From contig NZ_AAVU01000003.1 in the NCBI RefSeq assembly GCF_000169095.1, forward strand, positions 124,001 to 188,000: a stretch of 64,000 nucleotides of DNA, written 5' to 3'. Shown here in pieces: positions 9,176 through 17,131 of this stretch (its first letter is position 1; every line of letters starts with the position of its first letter). The notes under the pieces were generated by a model. That model searched no databases. It worked only from the letters and a program-made list of their open reading frames with translations, and was not told where the DNA came from. The DNA is from Lyngbya sp. PCC 8106 (lineage in GTDB: Bacteria; Cyanobacteriota; Cyanobacteriia; Cyanobacteriales; Microcoleaceae). The position numbers and the translations under genes are program-made.

Positions 9176-9514
9176 TTATTCAGTCTCCTGGGCTTCATCA
9201 AAAATCTTTTTCGCAAAGCTTGGATTCTCTTGCAATCTTCGGAATAAAGCTGTTATTTCCTTGTTATTTTGCTTGAGAAAATTCTCGTAATGTTGCGGAA
9301 TTCGACCCGCTAAAAAGATTAACTCCTCCTCATCAATGCCGAGATTTCGCGCCAGTCCCCGAATGACATCTTCTTTGGGGGCGTAGTCAGCACGGTCATT
9401 TTCTAACTTTGACAGGTAGGTAAAATCAACCTTTAATAGCGCCGCAAGCTGTCGTTGGGAGTATCCCTTGTCTTTGCGGGCTTGACGAATGAGTTTTCCA
9501 AATGTTTGTTCCAC
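9176..9514 (-). CDS. XRE-family transcriptional regulator
   Basis: Small DNA-binding protein, 112 residues, with an N-terminal Cro/C1-type helix-turn-helix (LIRQARKDKGYSQRQLAALL ... FTYLSKLENDRA, about residues 8-65) and a helical C-terminal tail. Preceded by a GGAGGGAAATACCGTGG-type leader with GGAGG near the start. The ImmA-type protease gene follows with no gap, so the pair is surely one transcript; the likely relation is repressor plus protease that inactivates it. The gap upstream holds a small inverted repeat that could be its operator. Confidence 0.88.
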   Translation of the reverse strand: MEQTFGKLIRQARKDKGYSQRQLAALLKVDFTYLSKLENDRADYAPKEDVIRGLARNLGIDEEELIFLAGRIPQHYENFLKQNNKEITALFRRLQENPSFAKKIFDEAQETE

Positions 9515-9608
9515 GGTATTTCCCTCCTATGCTCGATCATATGCGAGTTTGACGTAAATTTCAACTCAAGGCTTGACGATTGAATCAACACCTGTTACTA
9601 TTGTCATG

Positions 9609-9626
9609 GTTGATAAAAAAATCAAC
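9609..9626. promoter_or_regulatory. Inverted repeat in the divergent XRE upstream region
   Basis: GTTGAT-AAAAAA-ATCAAC is a perfect 6-bp dyad with 6-base A-rich spacer, between the leftward XRE/ImmA genes and the rightward small gene at 9771. It is a candidate operator for the XRE protein, by position only. Confidence 0.3.
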
Positions 9627-9770
9627 ATCGCTCTCACCTGGGGTTGAAACTTACATCAATTCTAACGGCACTCTAGATAAGGTGTACCCCCATTGGGATT
9701 AAAGGGTGTGAAGAATCATTAAAAGTGCAAACACCTGAATAGATTGAAATATACAGGAGGAAGAACCTCT

Positions 9771-10022
9771 ATGCTCAGAACTTGGACAGACACGCACTAC
9801 AAATTGGATGACGAAGATTGGATGTATATTGCCACCCATGAAGAACAAGGTTCGGCATCTCTGGTTTGCCCAGGATACGCACGAGATGGCGAAGGCTTTA
9901 GCATTCATTTTACCCCGGCTCATGCCGAAATGCTAGAAAATCTGATTGCAACTTTACACATCATTAAAGCCCAACAGGAGACGTTGTATACCTATCAAGA
10001 ACCTCAAATAAAAACCATTTGA
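9771..10022 (+). CDS. Conserved-looking small hypothetical protein
   Basis: 83 residues, function not recognised. Acidic, aromatic-rich N-terminus (MLRTWTDTHYKLDDEDWMY) followed by GSASLVCPGYARDGEGF and a helical C-terminus. I chose the ATG at 9771 because a perfect AGGAGG lies ten bases upstream; the longer frame from a TTG at 9744 would place that ribosome-binding site inside the gene. The clear RBS makes this a real gene. No membrane segment or catalytic motif seen. Confidence 0.65.
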   Translation: MLRTWTDTHYKLDDEDWMYIATHEEQGSASLVCPGYARDGEGFSIHFTPAHAEMLENLIATLHIIKAQQETLYTYQEPQIKTI

Positions 10023-10186
10023 TTTGATAGTTCAACGTTCACTTTTTAGCGATAAAAATAATCTATCAACTCAAAACCTTTCAGTCAAAACTCAGAATAG
10101 TCAACGGAAAAGCACAAAAATAAGATTAAAATGGCACGTTAAAACCTATTAACTATTATAGCCTAAAATGGGTATGGGAAGAACGA

Positions 10187-10393
10187 ATGAACTGGTCAGT
10201 TATCGAACAAGCGGCTGCGGTTCTCGCCTCAGAAAGTAACTGATCTCGCATGATTGATTTAGAAGGAACAAAGTCAATGATTTGTTTAGATAATTTATCC
10301 CCCCACGATATCGCTTATTTGATCACCTTAGATTCAAGTCGGGAAAATGCGCTTCTCTCTGCATCTGAAAAAGTTCCGGCTAAGGTTTCTTAA
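10187..10393 (+). pseudogene. Small reading frame interrupted by an in-frame TGA
   Basis: An ATG at 10187 (with GGGAAG upstream) opens MNWSVIEQAAAVLASESN, then a TGA at 10241, then the same frame continues through an ATG at 10250 for 47 codons (MIDLEGTKSMICLDNLSP...) to TAA at 10391. Either a small gene with a nonsense change, or only the downstream 47-residue part is used. Not recognised. The rest of the 10023-10488 gap shows nothing else. Confidence 0.3.
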
Positions 10394-10488
10394 CTCCTGA
10401 ATTCACTGGAATGGGGGACGCAGTTCTTTTTGTGTTCCTCCTTCCCAAAATCTTAGTTTTTTTTGTTCAGAGGTCTAAACATTAAAAA

Positions 10489-10869
10489 ATGAAAAACTTT
10501 CTGAAGTTAATCCAACAAACAGAGTCTATGCCTCCGGTTATCAATCAACAAGAACTCAGTCATCGTATTCGAGAAAATGCAGTTCACGACTTAGATAGCT
10601 TATGTGCAGATTTTCAACATATGCAGAGTGTTGTTAAATCAATTCAACGCAACTATGAAGCAGTTTTAGAAGAAAATAAACAACTAAAATTGATGTTAAA
10701 AGATTTGGTCAAGAACTGTTATTGTTTGCCGGGAAATCGTTGCGATCGCTGTCAACACATTTTGAAGTCACTCCTCAGTAAAAATACAGAAGAACGCTCA
10801 AGTGCTGTATCCGATCATCAAGAAATTGTCGAACAATTACGCAAGCGACAGTCCCGGATAAAAGCTTAA
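10489..10869 (+). CDS. Hypothetical coiled-coil protein with Cys cluster
   Basis: 126 residues, not recognised. The N-terminal two thirds are helical and heptad-like (LCADFQHMQSVVKSIQRNYEAVLEENKQLKLMLKDLV), followed by a compact Cys cluster CYCLPGNRCDRC that could bind a metal ion, and a charged basic tail. It lies 75 bases upstream of two large coiled-coil genes on the same strand and may belong with them. A HIP1 site lies inside the Cys-cluster coding region. Confidence 0.6.
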   Translation: MKNFLKLIQQTESMPPVINQQELSHRIRENAVHDLDSLCADFQHMQSVVKSIQRNYEAVLEENKQLKLMLKDLVKNCYCLPGNRCDRCQHILKSLLSKNTEERSSAVSDHQEIVEQLRKRQSRIKA

Positions 10870-10943
10870 AATAGGATAAACGCTTTCTATTCAACCTCCG
10901 TTCCATACTCACATTTTGTTAACATTTTGAGGTCAACTCAATC

Positions 10944-11927
10944 ATGGAATCTACAATTCAAAATAGCAAAACTCAAATCATTAGTAAATTTCAGCAAATT
11001 CTCGAACAGCGTAAAAAAGTTGATTCTAAAATTTCGACTAAAGAGGAAGAAGCTGAAAAAGAGAAAGGAACAGAACTTATCGAAAAAACGTCCGCCTATA
11101 CCGTTGATAGTATTGTTAAAAGTTTAGCGGATTTACAGCTTAGTTTTGGAAATAACATCGTTGAGATTTCAGAACAGCTTAAAACAGAATCTTCTAAACT
11201 AGAGGAACTGAAGCGATCTATTGAAATCAAAACTCAACAGCTTCAAGAGTTACAAAAGATTCGTTTAGTTGCCGATGCGTTATATTTGTTGAGTCAAGAA
11301 CATCAGGAAAAACTGAATTTACTCACTCAAAATGCAACCCAGCGCCAAGAAGCTTTAGATAAAGATAAAATTGCCAAAAGGAAAGCCTGGGAAAAAGAGC
11401 AGCAGGAGTTTGAAGCGAATGTTCAACAACAGCAAGAAGAACAGATCTTAGTTCGTCAACAAGAAGAAGAAAATTATAACTATGAACAGTCAAAAAATCG
11501 TAAGATCGAACAAGATGAATATGAAGAAACTCGCCGTAAGTTAGAACGAGAGTTGGCTAATAATACTCAAGAAAAAGAGAAAAACTGGGCAGAGCGAGAA
11601 GGGATTTTAGAGAAAAATAAAGCAGATTTTGAGAAAAATAAAAAGAAAGTTGAAGGCTTTGAAGATGAATTGAAAAAAGCATCTACAAAAGCTAAAGAAG
11701 AAGCGATTCAAGAGGCGAACCGAGAAGCCAAAGTTAAGGCTGATTTATTTGAGAAAGAATGGGAATCAACGAAACAAGGTTATGAATTACAAGTGACTTC
11801 TTTAGAACAAACCATTCAACGTCAAAATGAACAAATTGCCGATTTATCTGCTCAATTACAAGCGACAATGAAGCAAGCACAAGATTTAGCGATGCGTGCT
11901 TTTGCAAGTTCTTCGAGTCAAAAATAA
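10944..11927 (+). CDS. Long coiled-coil protein, paralogue A
   Basis: 327 residues, almost wholly charged coiled coil (E, K, Q rich) from about residue 60 to 315. No signal peptide, membrane segment or ATPase motif is visible, so it is probably cytoplasmic and may self-assemble. It is paralogous to the next gene: both share a block of the form LADLQLSFGNNIVEISEQL / LTLLQTGFGGAVSELSEQL, then ES-LEEL, a central Q/E coil with a tyrosine block (EENYNYEQSKNRKIEQDEYE), and a near-identical C-terminal pattern KADLFEKEWES...LEQTIQRQNEQIADLSAQL...MKQAQDLAMRA. The N-terminus differs. Function unknown; filament-forming coiled-coil-rich proteins of cyanobacteria are an analogy only. Confidence 0.75.
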   Translation: MESTIQNSKTQIISKFQQILEQRKKVDSKISTKEEEAEKEKGTELIEKTSAYTVDSIVKSLADLQLSFGNNIVEISEQLKTESSKLEELKRSIEIKTQQLQELQKIRLVADALYLLSQEHQEKLNLLTQNATQRQEALDKDKIAKRKAWEKEQQEFEANVQQQQEEQILVRQQEEENYNYEQSKNRKIEQDEYEETRRKLERELANNTQEKEKNWAEREGILEKNKADFEKNKKKVEGFEDELKKASTKAKEEAIQEANREAKVKADLFEKEWESTKQGYELQVTSLEQTIQRQNEQIADLSAQLQATMKQAQDLAMRAFASSSSQK

Positions 11928-11981
11928 TCACGATAAAACAAATTAAATTCAGTCAAAATATCACAAAACAAAGGAGAAAAA

Positions 11982-13073
11982 ATGGCAAAACGAGTTAGCG
12001 ATCGCAACACTAAAGCGGAAATCTTAGAAGCTTATCAAGAGTTGAAAAATGAAAATTCTTCTCTGCAATCTGAAGTTAAACAGTCTACGAATGGGAACAG
12101 TAACGGGAATGGGAATAGTAAAAATGGAACGGTTGCAACCGAACCAATCAAAACCTTAAATTCATCCTCGTCTAAAAAGCCAAAAATGCAGCAAGTTCTC
12201 GAAAACTTAACGCTTTTACAAACAGGTTTTGGGGGTGCAGTTAGCGAGTTATCAGAACAGTTAACCTGTGAAGCGACTCAACTCCAAGAATTGCAGAAAA
12301 ATGTTAATCTAGAGTTAGAACAACTTAAAGCTTTACACGATTTAGAAGCAGTCAGCGATGACACCTTAGATGTTTTAGTTCAACGCTACGAAGAAAATTC
12401 TAAGACATTTACTGAAGAACTGACTCAACAGCAAGAAACTTTAGAACAACAATTTCAAGAACAACAAAATGCTTGGCAAAAAGAACAAAGCCAACACCAA
12501 AAAACGATTAAAGAACGCAACGATAACTACAAGAAAAGTCAATCACGAGATCAAGAATCCTATCAATATAACTTACAACTTCAACGAGATTTAGATACCG
12601 AAAACGATGAACAAACTCAGCAAGTGCTGTACAAACAGTTAGAGGAGTTGCAACAAGAACGGGAAAAACAATGGGAAGAACGAGAACAAGCCCTCACCGA
12701 GAAAGAAAAAGAATACGCCGAAGTGAAAGCAAAAGTTGAGGAATTCTCTCAAAAGTTAGAAGAAAATATCAAACGCGGGAAAGAATTTGGGCGAAATATT
12801 GGCAACTATCAAGCCAAAATCAAAGCCGACTTATTGGCGAAAGAAGTTGAAGGACAAAAACAATTCTTTGAACTGCGCGTTAAATCTCTATCGGAAACCA
12901 TTCAAACTCAAGAAAACCGCATTCAAAGCCTATCCAAACAACTCGATGCAGCCCTCAAACAAGTCCAAGATTTAGCCGTAAAAGCTATTGAAGGAACCTC
13001 AAACGCCAGTTCATTCCAAGCCATGAAAGAAATTGCGATAGAACAGGCGAAAAACCAACAAAAAGGTAAGTAA
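11982..13073 (+). CDS. Long coiled-coil protein, paralogue B
   Basis: 363 residues, tandem paralogue of the preceding gene 54 bases upstream, with an AGGAG ribosome-binding site before the ATG. Distinct N-terminus MAKRVSDRNTKAEILEAYQEL followed by a low-complexity Asn/Gly/Ser linker (about residues 37-50), then the same conserved ~35-residue block and long coiled coil, ending with KADLLAKEVEGQKQFFELR and SLSETIQTQENRIQSLSKQL, AALKQVQDLAVKAIEG. Expected to be a cytoplasmic partner that could form heteromers with paralogue A. No enzymatic motif. Confidence 0.75.
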   Translation: MAKRVSDRNTKAEILEAYQELKNENSSLQSEVKQSTNGNSNGNGNSKNGTVATEPIKTLNSSSSKKPKMQQVLENLTLLQTGFGGAVSELSEQLTCEATQLQELQKNVNLELEQLKALHDLEAVSDDTLDVLVQRYEENSKTFTEELTQQQETLEQQFQEQQNAWQKEQSQHQKTIKERNDNYKKSQSRDQESYQYNLQLQRDLDTENDEQTQQVLYKQLEELQQEREKQWEEREQALTEKEKEYAEVKAKVEEFSQKLEENIKRGKEFGRNIGNYQAKIKADLLAKEVEGQKQFFELRVKSLSETIQTQENRIQSLSKQLDAALKQVQDLAVKAIEGTSNASSFQAMKEIAIEQAKNQQKGK

Positions 13074-13222
13074 TCTCACCTGCCCCTCTCCAAATCCGAG
13101 AGGGGAATAGCCAACCCTCAATCATTCTGAACTTCGCCGATAAATCTCCTGCATTGAAGGGTTCGCAAATCAAATAAGACTGCTATAATTAATCTAGCTG
13201 AATTGATCGAAAAAATGCTCAG

Positions 13223-13528
13223 ATGAAATCCGCACAAATTACCGCTTCCTTTTTTCAAGTCCTGAATAATCAACCCGAACTGTTTACCCAAGAGACACAG
13301 CAAGATTTAACCCAGTTAGAAATCGCAATAGATCGAGTTGAATATATCCCCGAAGACGATCAAACTGAATTTTTAGCCAATGCGATTATTGATTTTTGCG
13401 ATGTTAACCCCACGATTCATAAAGCTCTCAATCAAAATCTGAATCTATCTCCAACACCAGACTCCCCCAAAATAACCGAGGAAAAGCGATTCTTGTTATC
13501 TCAAAAAATCAGAAGCTTGCTTACTTAG
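13223..13528 (+). CDS. Hypothetical small helical protein
   Basis: 101 residues, not recognised. Predicted mostly helical, acidic in the middle (EYIPEDDQTEFLANAIIDFCDVNP), with no membrane segment or known motif. It lies on the same strand as the coiled-coil genes, 150 bases downstream of the second, and upstream of hflX. Confidence 0.55.
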   Translation: MKSAQITASFFQVLNNQPELFTQETQQDLTQLEIAIDRVEYIPEDDQTEFLANAIIDFCDVNPTIHKALNQNLNLSPTPDSPKITEEKRFLLSQKIRSLLT

Positions 13529-13552
13529 AGTAGCAATATTTAGGAATAACAT

Positions 13553-13577
13553 TAAACTCAAACTCAAACTCAAACCT
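13553..13577. repeat. Short hexamer repeat (CAAACT-like)
   Basis: ACTCAA units repeated about four times just upstream of hflX. Simple-sequence repeat with no further evidence of function. Confidence 0.6.
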
Positions 13578-13680
13578 TGAAAGAGAGTAGAGTCTCCCCG
13601 CTTTGAAGAAAATGTTATTATCATAATTTAAACATTCTCAATTATCCTTTAGAACACCAGAAAACTGGGCAGGAGGGCCT

Positions 13681-15408
13681 ATCGAGACAATCTATGGAAA
13701 TCTGCAAGGGCTAAAAGCCAGTCAACTCAAGGGATTGCAACGCCTCTACCATCAACGGATACCGGGCGATAGCATTACCACACCGGAGTTTGCTCAACGT
13801 CTAGCCGCTAGTAGTACCGAAATCGGTCAGCCCGTCTGTGCTTACCTCAACCGTCGGGGACAAGTGATTCGGGTGGGAGTGGGAACACCCCGTCAAACTC
13901 AAATCCCCCCCCTAGAATTACCCCGTTATGGGGAAGGGCGTTTGAGTGGGATTCGCTGCATTGCAACTCAAGTTAAACCAGAACCCCCTAACGAATCAGC
14001 CTTAACTGCGATGGCGATTCAACGCTTGGATGCCTTAGTCATCCTCACCCTAACTGGAAGCGGGTTTCAACGTCGGGGCGGGGGAGGAACAGGATATATC
14101 AAAGAAACCTATCTCGCTCATTTGGTGCCACCCACCGCAGAAGAAAACAATGGCAACCTCACCACGCCTTTAGCTCCCATTCCCTATTATTTATCTCCGC
14201 CGCAAAGTTTGGATATGCTCTCGGCCCAGGACTTTCTCGACTTGGTGGATAACCTCGAAGCCGAACTGCAACGGGAGTTTATCGCCCAAACTGTCGAGTC
14301 CGATGGCGATCAAGTGTTGTTAGTGGGTATGAAAACTGAAGGTATTAGTCCTCAGCGCTTTGAAGACGGATTAGCGGAACTGGTTCGATTAGTCGATACA
14401 GCCGGGGGTCGCGTGTTAGAAACAGTCCGTCAAAAGCGATCGCGCCCTCACCCCCAAACCGTTGTCGGCGATGGAAAAGTACAAGAAATTGCCCTCACCG
14501 CCCAAACTGTTGGTGCCACTCTGATTGTCTTTGATCGCGATTTATCTCCCGCCCAAGTTCGCAACTTAGAAACCCGAATTGGTATTCGAGTCGTTGATCG
14601 AACTGAAGTGATCCTCGATATTTTTGCCCAACGCGCCCAATCTCGCGCCGGAAAATTGCAAGTTGAACTCGCACAGCTTGAATACAATTTGCCTCGTTTA
14701 ACCGGGCGAGGTCAAGCCATGTCTCGACTCGGGGGCGGTATCGGAACGAGAGGCCCAGGTGAAACCAAACTGGAAACCGAACGACGGGCCATTCAACGTC
14801 GCATCGCCCGTTTGCAAACAGAAGTCAATCAACTCCAAGCCCATCGTTCTCGTCTGCGTCAACGTCGCCAGCAGCAAGAAGTACCCACCATTGCCATTGT
14901 TGGCTATACCAACGCCGGAAAGTCTACCTTACTCAATGTTCTCACCAGTTCGGAAATATATGCCGCCGATCAACTGTTTGCGACCCTTGATCCCACCAGT
15001 CGCCGTCTCACCATTCCCGACGCCATTACCAACGAACCTCAAACGGCAGTTTTAACCGATACCGTGGGATTTATCCATGAATTACCCCCGGCATTAATTG
15101 ATGCTTTTCGGGCAACTTTAGAAGAAGTGAGTGATGCCGATGCACTCGTTCATGTCGTTGATTTATCTCATCCGGCTTGGCAAGGTCAAATTGAGTCAGT
15201 TATGAAAATTTTGATGTCAATGCCGATTACTCCGGGGCCTGCTTTATTAGCTTTTAATAAAATCGATCAGGTGGAGGGAGAAACCTTGAGATTTGCCCAA
15301 GAAGAATATCCTCAAGCTGCATTTATTTCGGCATCTAATGCCTTGGGTTTGGAAACTTTACGTCAACGAATTGGGCAGCTTGTTCATTATGTTTCAACGT
15401 TGAGTTAA
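13681..15408 (+). CDS. hflX: Ribosome-associated GTPase HflX, apparent ATC start
   Basis: GTPase that binds the 50S subunit and splits or rescues stalled ribosomes. Seen: an N-terminal HflX domain, RGPGETKLETERRAIQRRI (glycine-rich linker), then G1 GYTNAGKST, G3 DTVGFIHELP and G4 NKID. A cyanobacterial N-terminal extension (~190 residues, PVCAYLNRRGQVIRVGVGTP) precedes the core. The conserved-looking frame runs upstream to codon 13681 as (I)ETIYGNLQGLKASQLKG, with AGGAGG four bases before it, but that codon is ATC, not ATG; no ATG, GTG or TTG occurs in frame before TTG 13735. I place the start at 13681 (575 residues) from my memory of METIYGNLQ-type starts in homologues; the conservative start is 13735 (557 residues). 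Confidence 0.85.
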   Translation: METIYGNLQGLKASQLKGLQRLYHQRIPGDSITTPEFAQRLAASSTEIGQPVCAYLNRRGQVIRVGVGTPRQTQIPPLELPRYGEGRLSGIRCIATQVKPEPPNESALTAMAIQRLDALVILTLTGSGFQRRGGGGTGYIKETYLAHLVPPTAEENNGNLTTPLAPIPYYLSPPQSLDMLSAQDFLDLVDNLEAELQREFIAQTVESDGDQVLLVGMKTEGISPQRFEDGLAELVRLVDTAGGRVLETVRQKRSRPHPQTVVGDGKVQEIALTAQTVGATLIVFDRDLSPAQVRNLETRIGIRVVDRTEVILDIFAQRAQSRAGKLQVELAQLEYNLPRLTGRGQAMSRLGGGIGTRGPGETKLETERRAIQRRIARLQTEVNQLQAHRSRLRQRRQQQEVPTIAIVGYTNAGKSTLLNVLTSSEIYAADQLFATLDPTSRRLTIPDAITNEPQTAVLTDTVGFIHELPPALIDAFRATLEEVSDADALVHVVDLSHPAWQGQIESVMKILMSMPITPGPALLAFNKIDQVEGETLRFAQEEYPQAAFISASNALGLETLRQRIGQLVHYVSTLS

Positions 15409-15415
15409 GCCAATA

Positions 15416-15976
15416 ATGAGTCAATCTACTTCCCAAAATACAGAACAAAAACCGCAAAAGTTTAAAATTCCTAAACTCAGCGTCAAACCCAAAAATTGGC
15501 TCGTTTCTGCTCATGTTGCCACCGCCGGAATTTGGTTTGGAACGGGATTGTGTATGGTTATTATTGCCTTGTACAATCTTAAAACAACCAATGGCGATCA
15601 ACTTTATGCGATCAATTCCGTGATGCAATTGCTCGATGAAGTGGTGATTATTCCGGCTGCAACTGCTTCTTTAGTCACAGGGGCGTTATTGTCAGCTTTG
15701 ACAAATTGGGGATTTGTAAAATACTATTGGGTGATCACAAAATGGATCGCAACAATTTCTCTCATTGTTTTTGGAACATTATGGCTTGGTCCCTGGACAA
15801 ATGCGATCACTTCAATTTCCGCAGAATTGCGATTGCAAGCTTTACAAAATCCCCTTTATATGTTTAATGATCAAGCCACAATTATCGGGGGAATTGTACA
15901 AACGATTTGTCTATTAATGATCATTGCGATTTCAGTTCTCAAACCTTGGGGTAGACGAAAATCTGCTAAAACTTAA
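15416..15976 (+). CDS. Predicted integral membrane protein (DUF2269-like)
   Basis: 186 residues with a charged cytoplasmic N-terminus and four hydrophobic helices: WLVSAHVATAGIWFGTGLCMV, VVIIPAATASLVTGALLSAL, WIATISLIVFGTLWLGPW and IIGGIVQTICLLMIIAISVL. The pattern HVATAGIWFG followed by a TAxxSLxTG helix resembles DUF2269/copper-resistance-D-like membrane proteins. Function unknown. It begins 7 bases after hflX and may be cotranscribed. Confidence 0.7.
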   Translation: MSQSTSQNTEQKPQKFKIPKLSVKPKNWLVSAHVATAGIWFGTGLCMVIIALYNLKTTNGDQLYAINSVMQLLDEVVIIPAATASLVTGALLSALTNWGFVKYYWVITKWIATISLIVFGTLWLGPWTNAITSISAELRLQALQNPLYMFNDQATIIGGIVQTICLLMIIAISVLKPWGRRKSAKT

Positions 15977-16010
15977 CTCAACTTGCAAAATCTTTAAGAG
16001 TTTTTGATAA

Positions 16011-16190
16011 AATCAAAGCGTAAAAGAAATATTTACCGAATGGAATAATGGAGAAGTCCGTCAAGATCAGCAAGGTGATTTTTGGCGACGAGTTGATCTG
16101 GCAAATACAGGCGAAGATTTCCAAATCCCAGCCGGGTTAGCAGAGTCTCAAATCTTTTATGTATTAGCCGAGTCAAAAAATAGCATCTAA
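16011..16190 (+). pseudogene. Startless 59-codon reading frame (gene remnant)
   Basis: An open frame from just after a TAA at 16008 to TAA at 16188 encodes VKEIFTEWNNGEVRQDQQG, DFWRRVDLANTGEDFQIPAG and LAESQIFYVLAESKNSI, which has protein-like composition but no ATG, GTG or TTG start. It is probably a 5'-truncated or start-less remnant. Product not recognised. Confidence 0.4.
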
Positions 16191-16206
16191 AATCATTCAA
16201 ATAAAA

Positions 16207-16244
16207 ACAGGGGAAATGGATTGACGATTTTTCTATTCCCCTGT
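16207..16244. terminator. Candidate bidirectional terminator hairpin
   Basis: ACAGGGGAA (16207-16215) and TTCCCCTGT (16236-16244) form a perfect 9-bp stem around a 20-base loop. It sits between convergent transcription units (rightward membrane protein/remnant and leftward Cys-rich gene), the expected place for a terminator. Confidence 0.55.
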
Positions 16245-16326
16245 CAGCATCTCTAACAATGCAGTTAAACTAGATCTAAACCTAATAGATCTCAGCGTTA
16301 TACGGCATTCGTTTGCTCGTCTCAAA

Positions 16327-16542
16327 CTATTCGGGAAAATCAGGAATGACCCACTGCGGGGGTTCCGTGCGTTTTTTGCGAATGGCTTCGTCAGCCATAT
16401 TCAGCATTTGATCTAAGGACGTGCTGTTAATGAAGTCTTCTGTGCTATTTGCGTACTCCCGATTCGGGCATTTGTCCCCTAGAACGCAGCCATTAACGCA
16501 GGCTTCTGCACAATTGATATTGTTGATATTGTTGGCTTCCAC
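16327..16542 (-). CDS. Small Cys-cluster protein, unknown function
   Basis: 71 residues, not recognised. N-terminal third holds four cysteines spaced CX3CX3CX5C (CAEACVNGCVLGDKCPNRE), which could bind a metal or Fe-S cluster; the rest is helical (STSLDQMLNMADEAIRKKR) and ends PPQWVIPDFPE. A GGAGACGAC-type leader precedes the ATG. It stands alone between two hairpin/gap regions and is convergent with the upstream rightward genes. Confidence 0.65.
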   Translation of the reverse strand: MEANNINNINCAEACVNGCVLGDKCPNREYANSTEDFINSTSLDQMLNMADEAIRKKRTEPPQWVIPDFPE

Positions 16543-16654
16543 AGTCGTCTCCTCTCAACTTTAACCAGCTTTCGACTTGAAGACTGTTCGGAGGAATTGA
16601 CACCCTTCCTGAACAAACCCAAGTCTCTCTTTAAAAATTGTAATATCATATCCT

Positions 16655-17068
16655 ATGAATCATTGGATGCAACGTCTAAAAAACTTTCCCTGGCGATCGC
16701 TACTACAAAGCGCGACCCTCAGCAATCTGATCATTGCCGCTTTAGAAATCTTGCTCTTGTGGGGAGCAGTTAACTCTCCAGTCGTTAGTAACGTCCTGAA
16801 AATGTTGTTTTCCCCTCCATTGGGAATCATCACCCAAATTGCGATCGCGATTGGTATGGGAGCATTAGCCGTCTACTGGTTTGAAATCTGGCAACAACAA
16901 TTCTTATTGAATTCATCGACGCTCTGGATGCTAATCGGGTGTTTACTTTTAGGACTTTTGATTAAATCTCTACTTCCCCTCCCAAGCTTTTTAGTCAGTT
17001 TATCTCGTTTAGCCCTGATGGGAATTTTGATTGGAGTTTTTTGGAAGGGAAGACCCTATTGGCGTTAA
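16655..17068 (+). CDS. Small four-helix membrane protein
   Basis: 137 residues, not recognised. Hydrophobic helices at roughly LIIAALEILLLWGAV, GIITQIAIAIGMGALAVYWF, LWMLIGCLLLGLLIKSLL and LVSLSRLALMGILIGVFW, with a positively charged N-terminus (MQRLKNFPWR). No catalytic motif. Convergent with the hypothetical pair downstream. Confidence 0.65.
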   Translation: MNHWMQRLKNFPWRSLLQSATLSNLIIAALEILLLWGAVNSPVVSNVLKMLFSPPLGIITQIAIAIGMGALAVYWFEIWQQQFLLNSSTLWMLIGCLLLGLLIKSLLPLPSFLVSLSRLALMGILIGVFWKGRPYWR

Positions 17069-17131
17069 AGAAGAAAGCATCTAGAAGCAACTCATCCAAT
17101 CAAAGTTAAGCAAAAAAATTCAAGTCAAACC

